A stretch of DNA of 64,000 bases from NCBI RefSeq assembly GCF_010993705.1, contig NZ_WOFO01000001.1, forward strand, positions 322,001 to 386,000, read 5' to 3'. The position numbers were made by a program, and so were the translations under genes. The notes beneath the pieces are model-generated. The model ran no database searches. It was not told the origin of the DNA and saw nothing but the letters and a program-made list of their open reading frames with translations. This DNA is from Cyclobacterium sp. SYSU L10401. GTDB taxonomy: Bacteria > Bacteroidota > Bacteroidia > Cytophagales > Cyclobacteriaceae. Each line of letters starts with the position of its first letter. Position 1 is the stretch's first letter. This document shows positions 25,819-35,974 of the stretch, in pieces.

Positions 25819-28419
25819 ATGGCTAAACAGGCAGTGAAAGAAACCCCCTTGATGAAACAATACAATGCCATTAAGGCAAAACATCCCGGAGCGATATTGC
25901 TTTTCAGGGTAGGGGATTTTTATGAGACATTTGGAGAGGATGCCATCAAAGCCAGTAAGATTCTGGATATAGTACTGACCAAAAGGGCCAATGGTGCGGC
26001 TTCCCACATTGAACTGGCGGGTTTCCCCCACCATTCCCTGGATGCCTATTTGCCCAAACTGGTGCGGGCAGGAAACAGGGTGGCCATTTGTGACCAGCTG
26101 GAAGATCCCAGGGAGGTGAAGGGCATTGTGAAAAGAGGTGTAACGGAACTGGTTACTCCTGGTCTGGCTTATAGCGACAATGTACTGGATAAGCGGAGAA
26201 ATAACTTTTTGGCCAGCATACACTTTGAGGGCGAACAGCTTGGAATTGCCTTTCTGGACCTTTCTACCGGGGAATTCATGTGTGCGCAGGGTAACCAATC
26301 CTACATAGAAAAACTGCTGCAGAGTTTTAATCCTTCCGAAGTGATCCATTCCAAAGCTTCCCGGACGGTAGCAGGAGCCCTGCTGAAAAATGATTTTACC
26401 ACCTTTCATTGTGAAGACTGGGTGTACCAGCAGGAGTATACCTATGAAAAACTTGTCAATCATTTTGGGACCAATAACCTGAAGGGGTATGGCATAGAAA
26501 ATATGGTATTGGGGACCATAGCTGCAGGGGCTGTTTTGTACTACCTGGAGGAAACCGAACACAAGGAAGTCAGGCATATTGCCTCCATTTCGAGGATTGC
26601 GGAGGAAAAATATGTCTGGTTGGATAAATTCACCATCCGCAACCTGGAATTGATTTTTTCCCAACAGGAGGGGGGAGTTCCGCTCATACAAATTCTTGAC
26701 AGGACCCAAACTCCCATGGGTAGCCGGATGATGAAAAAGTGGATGGTATTGCCTTTAAAGGAAAAAGAGCCCATAGAAGAAAGGCAAAAATCAGTGAATT
26801 TTTTTTACCAGCAGGCTGAGCTGCGAGAGGAGTTGTTTTCGCATCTCAAACATATCGGAGACCTGGAAAGGCTGATCTCCAAAGTGGCGGTGGGCAGAAT
26901 CAATCCCCGGGAAATGAACCACCTTAAAAAGGCCCTGAAAAGTACCCTGCCCATCAAGGAATTGCTGGGAAAACAACAACATGGCTCTCTTAAAAAACTG
27001 GCCGATCAACTGAATACCTGCTCCTACCTGCTGGAGAAAATAGATAAGGAGTTGATGGAAGATGCACCCATGCTGACGCATCAGGGAGGCATCATCAAAA
27101 ACGGGGTGGATGGGGATCTGGATGAATACCGCAAGCTGGCGACTTCCGGTAAGGATTACCTGGTCCAAATCCAGCAAAGAGAAGTACAGCGCACGGGTAT
27201 CAGCTCCCTGAAGGTGGCCTTCAACAAAGTATTTGGTTACTACCTGGAGGTAAGCAATACCCACAAGGACAAGGTGCCGGAAGAGTGGATCCGCAAGCAG
27301 ACCCTGGTCAATGCCGAGCGATACATTACGGAGGAATTGAAGACCTATGAGGAAAAGATCCTGCATGCTGAGGAGCGGCTGGTGGCGTTGGAGCAGAAGT
27401 ATTTCCAGCTGTTGGTACAGGATGCCGGAGATTATGTGACCCAGATCCAGCAAAATGCCAGGGTGCTGGCGGCTTTGGATTGCCTGTTGAGCTTTGCGGA
27501 GGTGGCAGCAGAAAACAACTACTGTGCCCCGAAAATAGCCAGTTCAGATACCATTGAAATCAGGGATGGCAGGCATCCGGTGATCGAAAGGCAACTGGCC
27601 ATAGGAGAGGAATATGTGCCCAATGACATTTACCTGGACAACTCCTCCCAGCAGGTCATCATCATCACCGGACCCAATATGGCCGGTAAATCTGCTTTGC
27701 TCAGGCAGACGGCCCTGATCGTGTTGATGGCCCAGATGGGGAGCTTTGTCCCGGCTTCTTTCGCCCGCATAGGCATGGTGGATAAGGTCTTCACCCGGGT
27801 GGGGGCCTCCGATAACCTGTCCAAGGGAGAATCCACCTTTATGGTGGAAATGACCGAGACAGCCAGTATTTTGAACAACCTTTCCGACCGCAGTCTGGTG
27901 CTGATGGATGAAATCGGTAGGGGAACGTCCACCTACGACGGGATTTCCATAGCCTGGTCTATTGTAGAGTACCTGCACAACCATCCCAGGTGCAAGGCCA
28001 AAACCCTTTTTGCCACCCATTACCATGAATTGAATCAATTGGCCAATGATTTTCCGAAAGTGAAGAATTTCAATGTTTCTGTCAAAGAGATCGGAAACAA
28101 AGTGATATTTATGCGGAAGCTGGAAAAGGGGGGGAGCGAACACAGCTTTGGAATACACGTAGCGCAGATGGCCGGCATGCCCAATCCGGTGGTGTTGCGG
28201 GCTGCAGAGATCATGAAGTACCTGGAAAAGGACAAGCAGTTGCAGCAGCATCAGGAAAAGATGAAAGATATGCCCAAAAACAATTACCAGTTGAGTCTTT
28301 TTGAGATCGATCCTAAATTTAAGGAGGCCAGGGACTTGCTGGAATCCCTGGACATCAATACCATTTCTCCGGTGGAGGCCTTGTTGAAACTGAATGAAGT
28401 GAAGAAAATTTTAGAATAG
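25819..28419 (+). CDS. mutS: DNA mismatch repair protein MutS
   Basis: 866 residues from ATG 25819 (MAKQAVKET); an in-frame TTG at 25798 is less likely. Domain I carries FYETFGEDA (the mismatch-wedging F-x-E motif), then connector, lever and clamp regions, and the ATPase with TGPNMAGKS and LMDEIGRGTSTYDG. It recognises mismatches and starts repair with MutL. All motifs and length are normal. It is monocistronic, with tRNA genes following. Confidence 0.97.
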   Translation: MAKQAVKETPLMKQYNAIKAKHPGAILLFRVGDFYETFGEDAIKASKILDIVLTKRANGAASHIELAGFPHHSLDAYLPKLVRAGNRVAICDQLEDPREVKGIVKRGVTELVTPGLAYSDNVLDKRRNNFLASIHFEGEQLGIAFLDLSTGEFMCAQGNQSYIEKLLQSFNPSEVIHSKASRTVAGALLKNDFTTFHCEDWVYQQEYTYEKLVNHFGTNNLKGYGIENMVLGTIAAGAVLYYLEETEHKEVRHIASISRIAEEKYVWLDKFTIRNLELIFSQQEGGVPLIQILDRTQTPMGSRMMKKWMVLPLKEKEPIEERQKSVNFFYQQAELREELFSHLKHIGDLERLISKVAVGRINPREMNHLKKALKSTLPIKELLGKQQHGSLKKLADQLNTCSYLLEKIDKELMEDAPMLTHQGGIIKNGVDGDLDEYRKLATSGKDYLVQIQQREVQRTGISSLKVAFNKVFGYYLEVSNTHKDKVPEEWIRKQTLVNAERYITEELKTYEEKILHAEERLVALEQKYFQLLVQDAGDYVTQIQQNARVLAALDCLLSFAEVAAENNYCAPKIASSDTIEIRDGRHPVIERQLAIGEEYVPNDIYLDNSSQQVIIITGPNMAGKSALLRQTALIVLMAQMGSFVPASFARIGMVDKVFTRVGASDNLSKGESTFMVEMTETASILNNLSDRSLVLMDEIGRGTSTYDGISIAWSIVEYLHNHPRCKAKTLFATHYHELNQLANDFPKVKNFNVSVKEIGNKVIFMRKLEKGGSEHSFGIHVAQMAGMPNPVVLRAAEIMKYLEKDKQLQQHQEKMKDMPKNNYQLSLFEIDPKFKEARDLLESLDINTISPVEALLKLNEVKKILE

Positions 28420-28557
28420 TCTAGTCGCTTTAGGCTCAGGGAGCTAGGCGTAAGGATGTAAAAATTTCCTGAGGATTATTGGAGAATAGAAATTATAGCG
28501 TAAATTTGCAGTCACAAATACAGAAAGAAAAGACTTTTCGTATTACTTAACAGACCA

Positions 28558-28633
<76 letters not shown>

Positions 28634-28636
28634 AGA

Positions 28637-28664
28637 AAAGCCCTGATGCAGGGCTTTCTTTTTT
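28637..28664 (+). terminator. Intrinsic terminator after tRNA-Gly
   Basis: Perfect 9-bp stem AAAGCCCTG-ATG-CAGGGCTTT followed by CTTTTTT, three bases after the tRNA CCA end. Confidence 0.88.
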
Positions 28665-28723
28665 AGGGAGTAATGGTAAGGGTAAAATCCGGGATTTTAC
28701 CTAACTTTGAGCTTTCTAAGGAT

Positions 28724-28807
28724 GCCGGGATGGTGGAATAGGTAGACACGCAAGACTTAAAATCTTGTGGCCATTAGGCCGTGCGGGTTCGATTCCCGCT
28801 CCTGGTA
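28724..28807 (+). tRNA. tRNA-Leu(UAA)
   Basis: 84 bases with acceptor GCCGGGA/TCCTGGT (two G-U pairs), the long variable arm typical of leucine tRNAs, anticodon stem CAAGA/TCTTG and loop CTTAAAA, anticodon TAA. T arm GGGTTCGATTCCC. The CCA end is not encoded. Confidence 0.95.
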
Positions 28808-28825
28808 CAAATTTTGGCGAAATAG

Positions 28826-28853
28826 AGCTTCTCAGACATGGGAGGCTTTTTTT
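28826..28853 (+). terminator. Intrinsic terminator after tRNA-Leu
   Basis: AGCTTCTC and GGGAGGCT pair (with G-U pairs) across a 6-base loop and lead into seven T, 18 bases past the tRNA end. Confidence 0.75.
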
Positions 28854-28985
28854 ATTTTTTCTCCGTCGGCTATTAAATATTCAGGCGGTAGCGTATAAAA
28901 TGAAGCGATATTTACCAAAAATCCCCGTAAGCAGTCGCCTCTTTTTTGCCGCTGCTTACGGGAACGCTTAAATTCAGTTAGTAGG

Positions 28986-31900
28986 TTAATAAAGGATTAC
29001 CCGAAGGACCCTGCTAGCTTCCCGTTCGCTTTCCATTCGCAGGTAGTATGTTCCGGCACTAAATCGGTAAGCGGACAGGTCAAACTCCAGCCGGTGTCGG
29101 CCCGTTTCCAGGTTTACCCTGTCCAGGTAAGTGGAAACACCCAATGAATTGACCAGCTCAAAGCTCCATACCCCGGATTCTTTTGCTTCGAATTCCAGGT
29201 TAAGATGGTCCCTGGCGGGGTTTGGATACAGATTAACCACTTCAATCTCCTCTTCGCTGTTTGATTCCCCGAATTCTTGTTGTTCTCCCATTTGGGATTC
29301 CGTAGCCATCCTGGCCGCAGAAGCCAACGTGCCCTGACGGTACACTACGATGCCCGATAGTTTGGCCCGGTCTTTCACCGTGATCATTTCAAGACTTAGG
29401 TATCCGTCGGTTACCTGAACATCGTGAATCGTACGGACGTAGGCATGATTAGCCCCTCCATGATCTTTGTACAGGTCAATGATTTCGCTCAGGGGTTCAT
29501 TTTCCAGCTGATAGCGGAACAGCCGGGCATTTTCCCGGGTCCAGTGGATTTCTGCAAAATGCAGTTCTACAGTATAGTCGCCTCTTGCCGGAACCTTGAT
29601 TTCGTAGGAGAAGTCACCATTTCTTTCGGATTGGTAGATGGTGTCCAGTTCGGTATTTGAAATGGCCGCATTGGTGGAATAGATGCTACCGGTTGGATGG
29701 CGCAAATCGCCCTGCCACTGTATGTCGCCAGCATCCAGCCAGAATCCTCCAGCATTGATCCGTCGTACGACTGTCAGGGGATTTACGGTGATGGAAAAAT
29801 CTGCGTAGGCGGAAAACCCTTGCTGGTCGGTCACTTTAAGTGCTATTTCGTACCGTCCTGGTGTGGAAACACTTCCACTAATATGACCGGTATCCGGGTC
29901 TAAACTTAAGGATTCAGGAAGACCTTCTGCAAAATAATGCAGGTTTTCTCCGTCAACAAGGGAATAGGCTTCTAACTGATAAGACCATTTTTGTCCTTCA
30001 TTTAAGGTTTGGTCTTCCGGTTGGGAAATTGCAGGTGCGCCGGTATCCGGATCAACCGGTGCCAGGCGTATTCCTGAAACTTTAGCTTGGTTAATGGTCG
30101 GTGTAAATTCCAAATCGAATGTTCCGTCCATGACTTCCACTGTTCCGGCATTCAACATGTAAGCATGGTTTGGTTCTCCGGTCAGCTTGATCAGGTCCAG
30201 GTTTTTCAGTTCTGATTGCCCGTTTTCAATCAGCACATCAAATACCCGCTCTCCTTCTTTTTCCCAAAAAATTTCGGATAGGTAGAGCACGAGCAGATAC
30301 TTTCCGGCCTTTGGAACAGGAATGTGATAATTAAATTTCCCATACCGCTCGGACTGGTGCAATTCATCCATGTCCGTTGCGCTAATAGACCTGGAATTGT
30401 CATAATGGGTTTTCCCGCCCAGGTAATATCGATCAGACAACCACTCCGTCCCCAGGTAGTAAAGTGCCTCGCCTCCGGCATTGATCCATATATCTTCGGA
30501 GGTTTCTTTTTGGGCTTGTTTGTACAGGGCGATGCCTGAAATTTTCGCCCGGTCCTTTCGACTGATAAATTCCAGATTCAAGTGGCCGTCCCTTACCTCC
30601 AGGTCCTCTATCCGTACCACTTTGGCCTTTTTCAAACCTATGTCCTTAACCAAATCAATATTGGTTCTAAAAAGGTCATTTTCCACCTTGAGGTCAAATA
30701 AACGTGCGCCGGGTTGTTCCCAGAAAATTTCTGCGAAGTGCAGTTCCAATGTATACTGCCCCGGTCTCGGTACCGGTATTTCATAGCTGAAATCACCATT
30801 GCGCTCGGTTTGGTATAAGGCATCGTTTTCAGTATTGGAAATGGGAACCTGATTGGAATAGGTGTTTCCCCCTGAAAAACGGGTGTCGGGCAGCCAGACC
30901 TCCGATCCACGATAAAGGTAGGGACCACCGGCATTGATTCGGAATACATTGTCCAGTGCGGGGGGTTGATTCACTATATCCGGAATTTGTGCGATGCGGT
31001 AGGCATTTATACCCTCGAAAGAGGTGAACGAACCACCAGCCAGGAGATTTCCTTTCGAATCGACCGCCATCGTCTTAATCTCACCATTAAAATCATAGTC
31101 CAATTTCAGTGTAGGATCCACGCTGCCATCCGGCATCAATCGGGTCAGTATGTGCGGTTGACTGTATTTGCCCCAGCTAAGTAAAGTCTTTCCGTCCGGT
31201 TGAATGGTAAAAAGTTCCATATGTCCACTTGCAGCAATTCCTGCCTTGAAACCCCTGTCCTGGGAGCCATCCGGGTGCAGGCGGATCAGTGAGGATTCGT
31301 CACCCGTAGGACCATCCGACGCGGCCAACAGGATTTTGCCGTCTTTTTGTACCAAAAGCTTTTCCGGACGAATGTCCAGTTGCTCGTTTACTTTAAAAGA
31401 AGTATCCAGGCTGCCATCAGCATTCAGCCGGGTGAGCAGTTTTACTGGATGGCCATTGAAGGAAGTAAAATTGCCAGCAAGCAATATTTTGTTTTCGGGC
31501 GTAATGGCCAGGCTAACAATGGCCCCATTAAATCCTGATCCGATATCGAAGGAGGTATCTTTTGAGCCATCGCTGTTGAGCCGGATCAGGCCAGGAATGG
31601 GTTCCCCGTTAAAATCCTCTCCGGCCACAATAATTTTACCATCTTTTTGTAAAGCTGCCGGAAAGTTAGAACCTGGATCAAATCCAGAGCCTGCATCAAA
31701 CTCCATGTCCTTTTTTCCATCAGGGAGTAACCGGACTATTCCTCCGGCCGGGGAGTCATTGTAGGATGTGAAATTGCCAAAGAGGAGTATTTTTCCGTCC
31801 TCCTGTGGGAGGATCGAAAGGCTCGGTTCGAAAAAAGGATGATACAGACCTGTTCCAGCATCAAAGGACTCGTCCAATGTACCATCGGGATGAATGCGGG

Positions 31901-33221
31901 CCAGACCTTTGGCGACTCTGCCGTTATAGCGGCTGAATTTTCCAGCGACCAGGATTTTTCCATCTGCCTGAAGGGTCAGGGTGTGAACTTCCTGGTTAAA
32001 TTCAGGAAAGGGATTATAGCTTCGGTCCAGGGACCCATCCATATTGAAACGGAACATCACGGTCTGATCGTTCCTGATTCCTCCCACAAGGAGTTTGCCA
32101 TCCGTCTGAAAACCCAAGCGCTTACCCAGGGACTGCAACTCATCCGAGGGAATTTCCTCCGGGTGTACAAAGTTCCCGTCTTGCCTTCCATCAGGAAGGA
32201 TGCGTTGCAGTTCCCGAAGTGTACCGGCATAGGGGCTTCTGGATGTATAAACAAATCCATCCCCGCCTTTTACAAAATAATACGGACGGAGGTCAGCAAA
32301 GCCAATTTCTTCGTTTGGGGAATAAAAGGATTCGTCTACCGAGCCATCCGGAAACAAACGCAGTTGCGATACCATCCCTTTCAGACTTTTTTGCATGAAT
32401 CCACTAAGCCAGATTTTTCCGTTTTCTTCCAAAAGAATGGAGTATACGTCAAATTGATAATCTATCGTTCCGTAATCGGGATCTGTATACGTTTCTCCAA
32501 AGGGTACTGCAAGTTGAAAGCTGGCGTCAAGAGAGCCATCCGGATGCAGGCGAAAAAAATCATTCCCGGCGTTTACCAGAATTTTTCCGTCTTCCTGAAG
32601 GGCAAAAATCCTGGTAAGGTTTTCCGAATTACTTTGTGGGTTAAACGAAGGGTCCCGGGATCCATCGGGATGTATCCGAATCAGGGAGGGAACTGGTTCA
32701 TCCTGGTAGCTTGTGAAATGACCACTAACCAGGATTTTTCCATCTGATTGGAGTACTACTGTCGTTACCTCCTTATCAAACCCTACACCGATCTGAAAGG
32801 AAAGATCCCTGCTGCCGTCAGGGTTTAGGCGTATCAACCTGTTGGCCTCCAAACCATTATAGGCAGTAAACTTTCCACCAACCAACAATTTGCCATCTGA
32901 CTGAACCTGTATGGATCTGACAAAATGATTTTCTCCTTCGGTAGTTTGAAAGCCGGTTCCCGTTTGAAAGGCTGGATCTATCTGCCCATCTGAAAGCAGG
33001 CGGACAAGTCCACTGGCAGGTTTGCCGTTGTAGGTAGCAAAACTACCACCCACCAACTGCTTTCCATCATCCAGGATCTGCAAGTCACCTAAGGAACCGT
33101 CAAAGCCCGTCCCGGTATTTCTGTCCAGGTAATGGAAGGACGGATCAATAGGAATATCCTGTGCAAGGAGCGGAAAGCAGGCAAATAAAATGAAGATAAG
33201 CGGGAGTAAGGCGGATTTCAT
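28986..33221 (-). CDS. Giant delta-60 repeat, malectin and T9SS-sorted surface protein
   Basis: 1411 residues from ATG 33221 (MKSALLPLIF...) with a Sec signal ending near LLAQ. About residues 25-790 are delta-60 repeats, each with the pattern Q-x-DGKIL-x-x-G-F-x-x-Y-x-G followed by R-x-x-PDGS-x-D-x-SF. Then come three malectin-like carbohydrate-binding domains, each starting with INAGG (two before and one after a putative Ig domain near QPEDQTLNEG). The C-terminus has YPNPARDHLNLEF, a type IX secretion sorting domain, so the protein should be exported to the cell surface. Monocistronic. Ligand unknown, probably a glycan. Confidence 0.9.
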   Translation of the reverse strand: MKSALLPLIFILFACFPLLAQDIPIDPSFHYLDRNTGTGFDGSLGDLQILDDGKQLVGGSFATYNGKPASGLVRLLSDGQIDPAFQTGTGFQTTEGENHFVRSIQVQSDGKLLVGGKFTAYNGLEANRLIRLNPDGSRDLSFQIGVGFDKEVTTVVLQSDGKILVSGHFTSYQDEPVPSLIRIHPDGSRDPSFNPQSNSENLTRIFALQEDGKILVNAGNDFFRLHPDGSLDASFQLAVPFGETYTDPDYGTIDYQFDVYSILLEENGKIWLSGFMQKSLKGMVSQLRLFPDGSVDESFYSPNEEIGFADLRPYYFVKGGDGFVYTSRSPYAGTLRELQRILPDGRQDGNFVHPEEIPSDELQSLGKRLGFQTDGKLLVGGIRNDQTVMFRFNMDGSLDRSYNPFPEFNQEVHTLTLQADGKILVAGKFSRYNGRVAKGLARIHPDGTLDESFDAGTGLYHPFFEPSLSILPQEDGKILLFGNFTSYNDSPAGGIVRLLPDGKKDMEFDAGSGFDPGSNFPAALQKDGKIIVAGEDFNGEPIPGLIRLNSDGSKDTSFDIGSGFNGAIVSLAITPENKILLAGNFTSFNGHPVKLLTRLNADGSLDTSFKVNEQLDIRPEKLLVQKDGKILLAASDGPTGDESSLIRLHPDGSQDRGFKAGIAASGHMELFTIQPDGKTLLSWGKYSQPHILTRLMPDGSVDPTLKLDYDFNGEIKTMAVDSKGNLLAGGSFTSFEGINAYRIAQIPDIVNQPPALDNVFRINAGGPYLYRGSEVWLPDTRFSGGNTYSNQVPISNTENDALYQTERNGDFSYEIPVPRPGQYTLELHFAEIFWEQPGARLFDLKVENDLFRTNIDLVKDIGLKKAKVVRIEDLEVRDGHLNLEFISRKDRAKISGIALYKQAQKETSEDIWINAGGEALYYLGTEWLSDRYYLGGKTHYDNSRSISATDMDELHQSERYGKFNYHIPVPKAGKYLLVLYLSEIFWEKEGERVFDVLIENGQSELKNLDLIKLTGEPNHAYMLNAGTVEVMDGTFDLEFTPTINQAKVSGIRLAPVDPDTGAPAISQPEDQTLNEGQKWSYQLEAYSLVDGENLHYFAEGLPESLSLDPDTGHISGSVSTPGRYEIALKVTDQQGFSAYADFSITVNPLTVVRRINAGGFWLDAGDIQWQGDLRHPTGSIYSTNAAISNTELDTIYQSERNGDFSYEIKVPARGDYTVELHFAEIHWTRENARLFRYQLENEPLSEIIDLYKDHGGANHAYVRTIHDVQVTDGYLSLEMITVKDRAKLSGIVVYRQGTLASAARMATESQMGEQQEFGESNSEEEIEVVNLYPNPARDHLNLEFEAKESGVWSFELVNSLGVSTYLDRVNLETGRHRLEFDLSAYRFSAGTYYLRMESEREASRVLRVILY

Positions 33222-33634
33222 GACGAGTAGGGTAAATGAAGGTGGAAAAAGAAGCAGTTTATTCCTGCGAAAAGGGTCAAGATCAAATTTATTCAGGTTT
33301 TCCCGCCACTCCCAACCCTTCTGGATAGGTGTTCCCTCCCAACTGCTATTTCCATTAGAATGTTGCGACAAATTACCATTCAATGGAAGTATTGGTTTTT
33401 TCTGATAAAATGTGGTCAAGCCTTATTTTTCAGGCTTAAAATGCTACTTATACCTAATAAAACTAAGAAATAAAATTCAAATAAAAAAGATGATTCTGGT
33501 CAGATAGAAACATGTGTTTTTATCATAAAGTATTGGTAAACAGGATGAATGCCGGAGTTAAGATCTGTCGAAAACCCGAAAGGAACCTCAAGGGAGTAGT
33601 TCTGCCCTTTATTTAGTAGGCTTGGGAAGATGGA
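33222..33634. other. Intergenic region without a gene
   Basis: 413 bases upstream of the delta-60 gene and downstream of the hydrolase gene. It should hold the delta-60 promoter, but no full TTTG / TAnnTTTG pair is clear; a small hairpin (AAGCCT/AGGCTT) lies at 33419-33438. No RNA gene is recognised. Confidence 0.5.
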
Positions 33635-34522
33635 TTATTTTCTATGTTCAAGAAGTCGGATAAAATGGAACAATCCGTGCAGGTGGTCGATGTGGTCGGG
33701 AGCGGTATTGCCGGCAAAGGCGAGAATTTTGAGTTTTCCTTGGGTCGATTCGCCCAGCTGCTGCATGCCAAGTGGCCCTTCTTTCAGAACAGGCCTGCGG
33801 GGAGTACCCGTAGCTGCCAGCAGGAAGTCGGCACTTTCAGTGGTACTCACAAAGGTGCCGGGAAAAATACTGCTATGGGTAAAAACAAATGCCTTGGTAC
33901 CGGAGGTAGCGTCTTCTGCCAATTTTTGAAATGCCGACAGGTCCTCATGGTTGATGCGCCCTCCCCTGGAGATCGGAGTTTGGGCCGGAATATAGCTGGC
34001 GTGGAGGCCGTCCAGTAGCATTACGCCGTCTATGATGGCGTAGTTGCTGGTTTTTAAAATGGAACGAATGGCTCCATATCCGGCGCTGAAGCCGGACAGG
34101 TACAGCTTCCGGATGGGCTGCTGCAGGTGCTGCCGGGCAGCTTGTAGCAGGGAGTCAAAGCGTTCCGGAGCTTTCAGCGGCTCTCCATAGGCACTGGATC
34201 CATTTCCCAGGTTTACCGCTACAGCTGCCCAGCCCTCATTTTCTGCCATTGCATGGGCTACCACGCTTTCCTCGCCATGAAAATGAATGAGCAGGTTTAC
34301 CGAATCCTGAGAAAAGTCGTTACGCATCAATAGCAGAGGGTCTTTGTCAAAAATGCCCGGGAGGGGAATTTTCTTTCCATCAAACCCCGAGTCGTCCACC
34401 CTGCCATGGGGGCGGATGTGTTCCTCCATGGGGGAGGGGTTTTGTGCCATCATGCTGTTTTTATTGGCGACTTTACAGGAAAGGCAGATTGCTAGGGCGG
34501 AAAGAAAAATAATTCGGTGCAT
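33635..34522 (-). CDS. Alpha/beta-hydrolase-like lipoprotein
   Basis: 295 residues with lipobox LSC near residue 16. The nucleophile elbow GFSAGYGA (G-x-S-x-G) follows KLYLS, with IDGVMLLDGLHASY as the next strand and the C-terminal DHIDHLHG supplying a likely catalytic His, an alpha/beta-hydrolase layout. Substrate unknown; esterase-like activity at the envelope is the reasonable guess. A terminator at 34555-34591 isolates it from the upstream gene. Confidence 0.72.
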   Translation of the reverse strand: MHRIIFLSALAICLSCKVANKNSMMAQNPSPMEEHIRPHGRVDDSGFDGKKIPLPGIFDKDPLLLMRNDFSQDSVNLLIHFHGEESVVAHAMAENEGWAAVAVNLGNGSSAYGEPLKAPERFDSLLQAARQHLQQPIRKLYLSGFSAGYGAIRSILKTSNYAIIDGVMLLDGLHASYIPAQTPISRGGRINHEDLSAFQKLAEDATSGTKAFVFTHSSIFPGTFVSTTESADFLLAATGTPRRPVLKEGPLGMQQLGESTQGKLKILAFAGNTAPDHIDHLHGLFHFIRLLEHRK

Positions 34523-34554
34523 GGGTTTCAGTAAATTTCCGGGAAAATAGCTAA

Positions 34555-34591
34555 AAAACCCGCCTGGTGTTCATAGTTTGGCGGGTTTTTA
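34555..34591. terminator. Bidirectional terminator hairpin
   Basis: AAAAACCCGCC and GGCGGGTTTTT pair perfectly across a 15-base loop, giving A and T tracts on both sides. It lies 20 bases after the stop of the small membrane gene on the same strand. Confidence 0.85.
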
Positions 34592-34610
34592 TGATCGGAT
34601 TTCCAGCGTT

Positions 34611-34817
34611 CTATTTTATTTTACCCATGTAGTCTTTCTGGTATTTCTTCAACAGAAGCCTGGTAATTACCGATACCGTGGTGGCCTGTAGGATGCATAG
34701 ATAAAATTCCACTTGCAAATAATCAAAGGTACCAAATGGCATCAGCCACATAAACAGGACTGACATCCAAACGATATCAAAAGGAAGACTGAATACAACT
34801 TTAATAATTGGTTTCAT
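34611..34817 (-). CDS. Small membrane protein, tandem paralogue A
   Basis: 68 residues with two hydrophobic segments and a basic C-terminus. It shares LFMWLMPFGTF (residues 21-31) and LLKKYQKDYMGK with the neighbouring 68-residue protein; the pair are diverged tandem duplicates in the same frame layout. No known family is recognised. Function could relate to the glycine-rich lipoprotein encoded just upstream (for example immunity or anchoring), but that is inference from position. Confidence 0.7.
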   Translation of the reverse strand: MKPIIKVVFSLPFDIVWMSVLFMWLMPFGTFDYLQVEFYLCILQATTVSVITRLLLKKYQKDYMGKIK

Positions 34818-34893
34818 TGTCGAATTTGTTTATCTAAAACAACTTCCCAAAATTTTGGCCTACCCATAATGAACTAGTAAAGCATTATGTCCT

Positions 34894-35100
34894 TTACTTA
34901 TTCTTACCCATGTAATCCTTTTGGTATTTCTTTAGAAAGAACTTAATACTGAATTCCAAACTAACTGCAAGTGCAATACTAAGATAGAAACCAAATTGAG
35001 TCATTCTGAAAGTACCAAAAGGCATGAGCCACATGAACAAAATGCTCATTGAAACTATTCCAATCATATGTTTTGACAAAAACTTCAACATTTTTTTCAA
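34894..35100 (-). CDS. Small membrane protein, tandem paralogue B
   Basis: 68 residues, same length as its downstream paralogue and sharing LFMWLMPFGTF and LKKYQKDYMGK; the N-terminal 17 residues and the middle differ. Two predicted membrane segments. It begins 10 bases after the stop of the glycine-rich lipoprotein gene, so it is very likely cotranscribed with it. The conservation of two separate blocks supports both paralogues as real coding genes. Confidence 0.72.
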   Translation of the reverse strand: MKKMLKFLSKHMIGIVSMSILFMWLMPFGTFRMTQFGFYLSIALAVSLEFSIKFFLKKYQKDYMGKNK

Positions 35101-35110
35101 TTTCTTTAAA

Positions 35111-35974
35111 TTATCTGAAACAACTACCTAGCAATTCTGAGACTATACCTGCTCCAATACCTTCTATATAACCTAAAGCACCCCCAAATACTGCACCGCC
35201 AACACAACCCCCGGCTGTACCCAACACTGGAAATACAACTGTACCTCCAGTACATCCAATTACCGCACCCCGAGTTCCTCCTATGCCCAAACCAACAACA
35301 CCGGCAAGTAAAACATTTCTGGTATTTACAGAACAACCTAGGGTTCGTACTTCGCCATCATAATCGATAATCAACCTTTCTTTCAATTTTTCTATCCCGT
35401 CATTAAGAACAAAATCGGAAAAGACAATGGTGCCGGAACTGATCGACAATAGGGATATTTTTTCCTCATAATTTAAAGAGGGTGAATTTATTATCTGGTC
35501 TTGCAAGGAATGGGCCATATTTTTAGCAATTATTGGGTTATCCGTATACTCCAAAGCGTTTATAAAGGGAGTCAAAATTTCTTTTTGTTGTAATGAGAAG
35601 GAATTATCCCAATTTAACAAATCTCCTCGGGTCCGGCCTTGGCTATTGTTTCCAATACCAATAATTCTTTCAAAACCAACGTGGAGCTCATGTTCCTCGC
35701 TGTTTTCGAAGACCTTCATTTCCTTGGCCATCATATTGACGATATTAATAAACAGTTCCTCTCCCTTAACATAAGGATCAACAGATTTGGACTCGTTCAT
35801 TTTTTTGTCGAGAATCTCAAAGGTTAAATCAAACCCATGTTCATAAAAACTCATGAGTTCCTCGATTTCATCCATATAAGATTGGGATTGAGGGAGGATA
35901 TTATCCTGTGAAGTTTCAAAATTTTCACAAGAAACAAATAGTAGTAGGGGAATACAGAATTTTAACTTTTTCAT
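35111..35974 (-). CDS. Lipoprotein with glycine-rich hydrophobic C-terminus
   Basis: 287 residues from ATG 35974 (MKKLKFCIPLL...), lipobox FVSC. The first 215 mature residues are helical and charged without a known motif. The last 65 residues change abruptly to a glycine-zipper-like membrane stretch (AGVVGLGIGGTRGAVIGCTGG and on to GAGIVSELLG) with several Cys, as in some bacteriocins and pore-forming peptides. It heads a three-gene cluster with the two small membrane proteins. An export-linked peptide precursor is conceivable but unproven. Confidence 0.65.
   Translation of the reverse strand: MKKLKFCIPLLLFVSCENFETSQDNILPQSQSYMDEIEELMSFYEHGFDLTFEILDKKMNESKSVDPYVKGEELFINIVNMMAKEMKVFENSEEHELHVGFERIIGIGNNSQGRTRGDLLNWDNSFSLQQKEILTPFINALEYTDNPIIAKNMAHSLQDQIINSPSLNYEEKISLLSISSGTIVFSDFVLNDGIEKLKERLIIDYDGEVRTLGCSVNTRNVLLAGVVGLGIGGTRGAVIGCTGGTVVFPVLGTAGGCVGGAVFGGALGYIEGIGAGIVSELLGSCFR

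Noticed and set aside
25765-28251. Several long open frames antisense to mutS
   Set aside because: They mirror the mutS reading frame and contain no recognisable motif.
31839-32747. 302-codon open frame antisense to the delta-60 gene
   Set aside because: Its regularity comes from the delta-60 repeats on the opposite strand.
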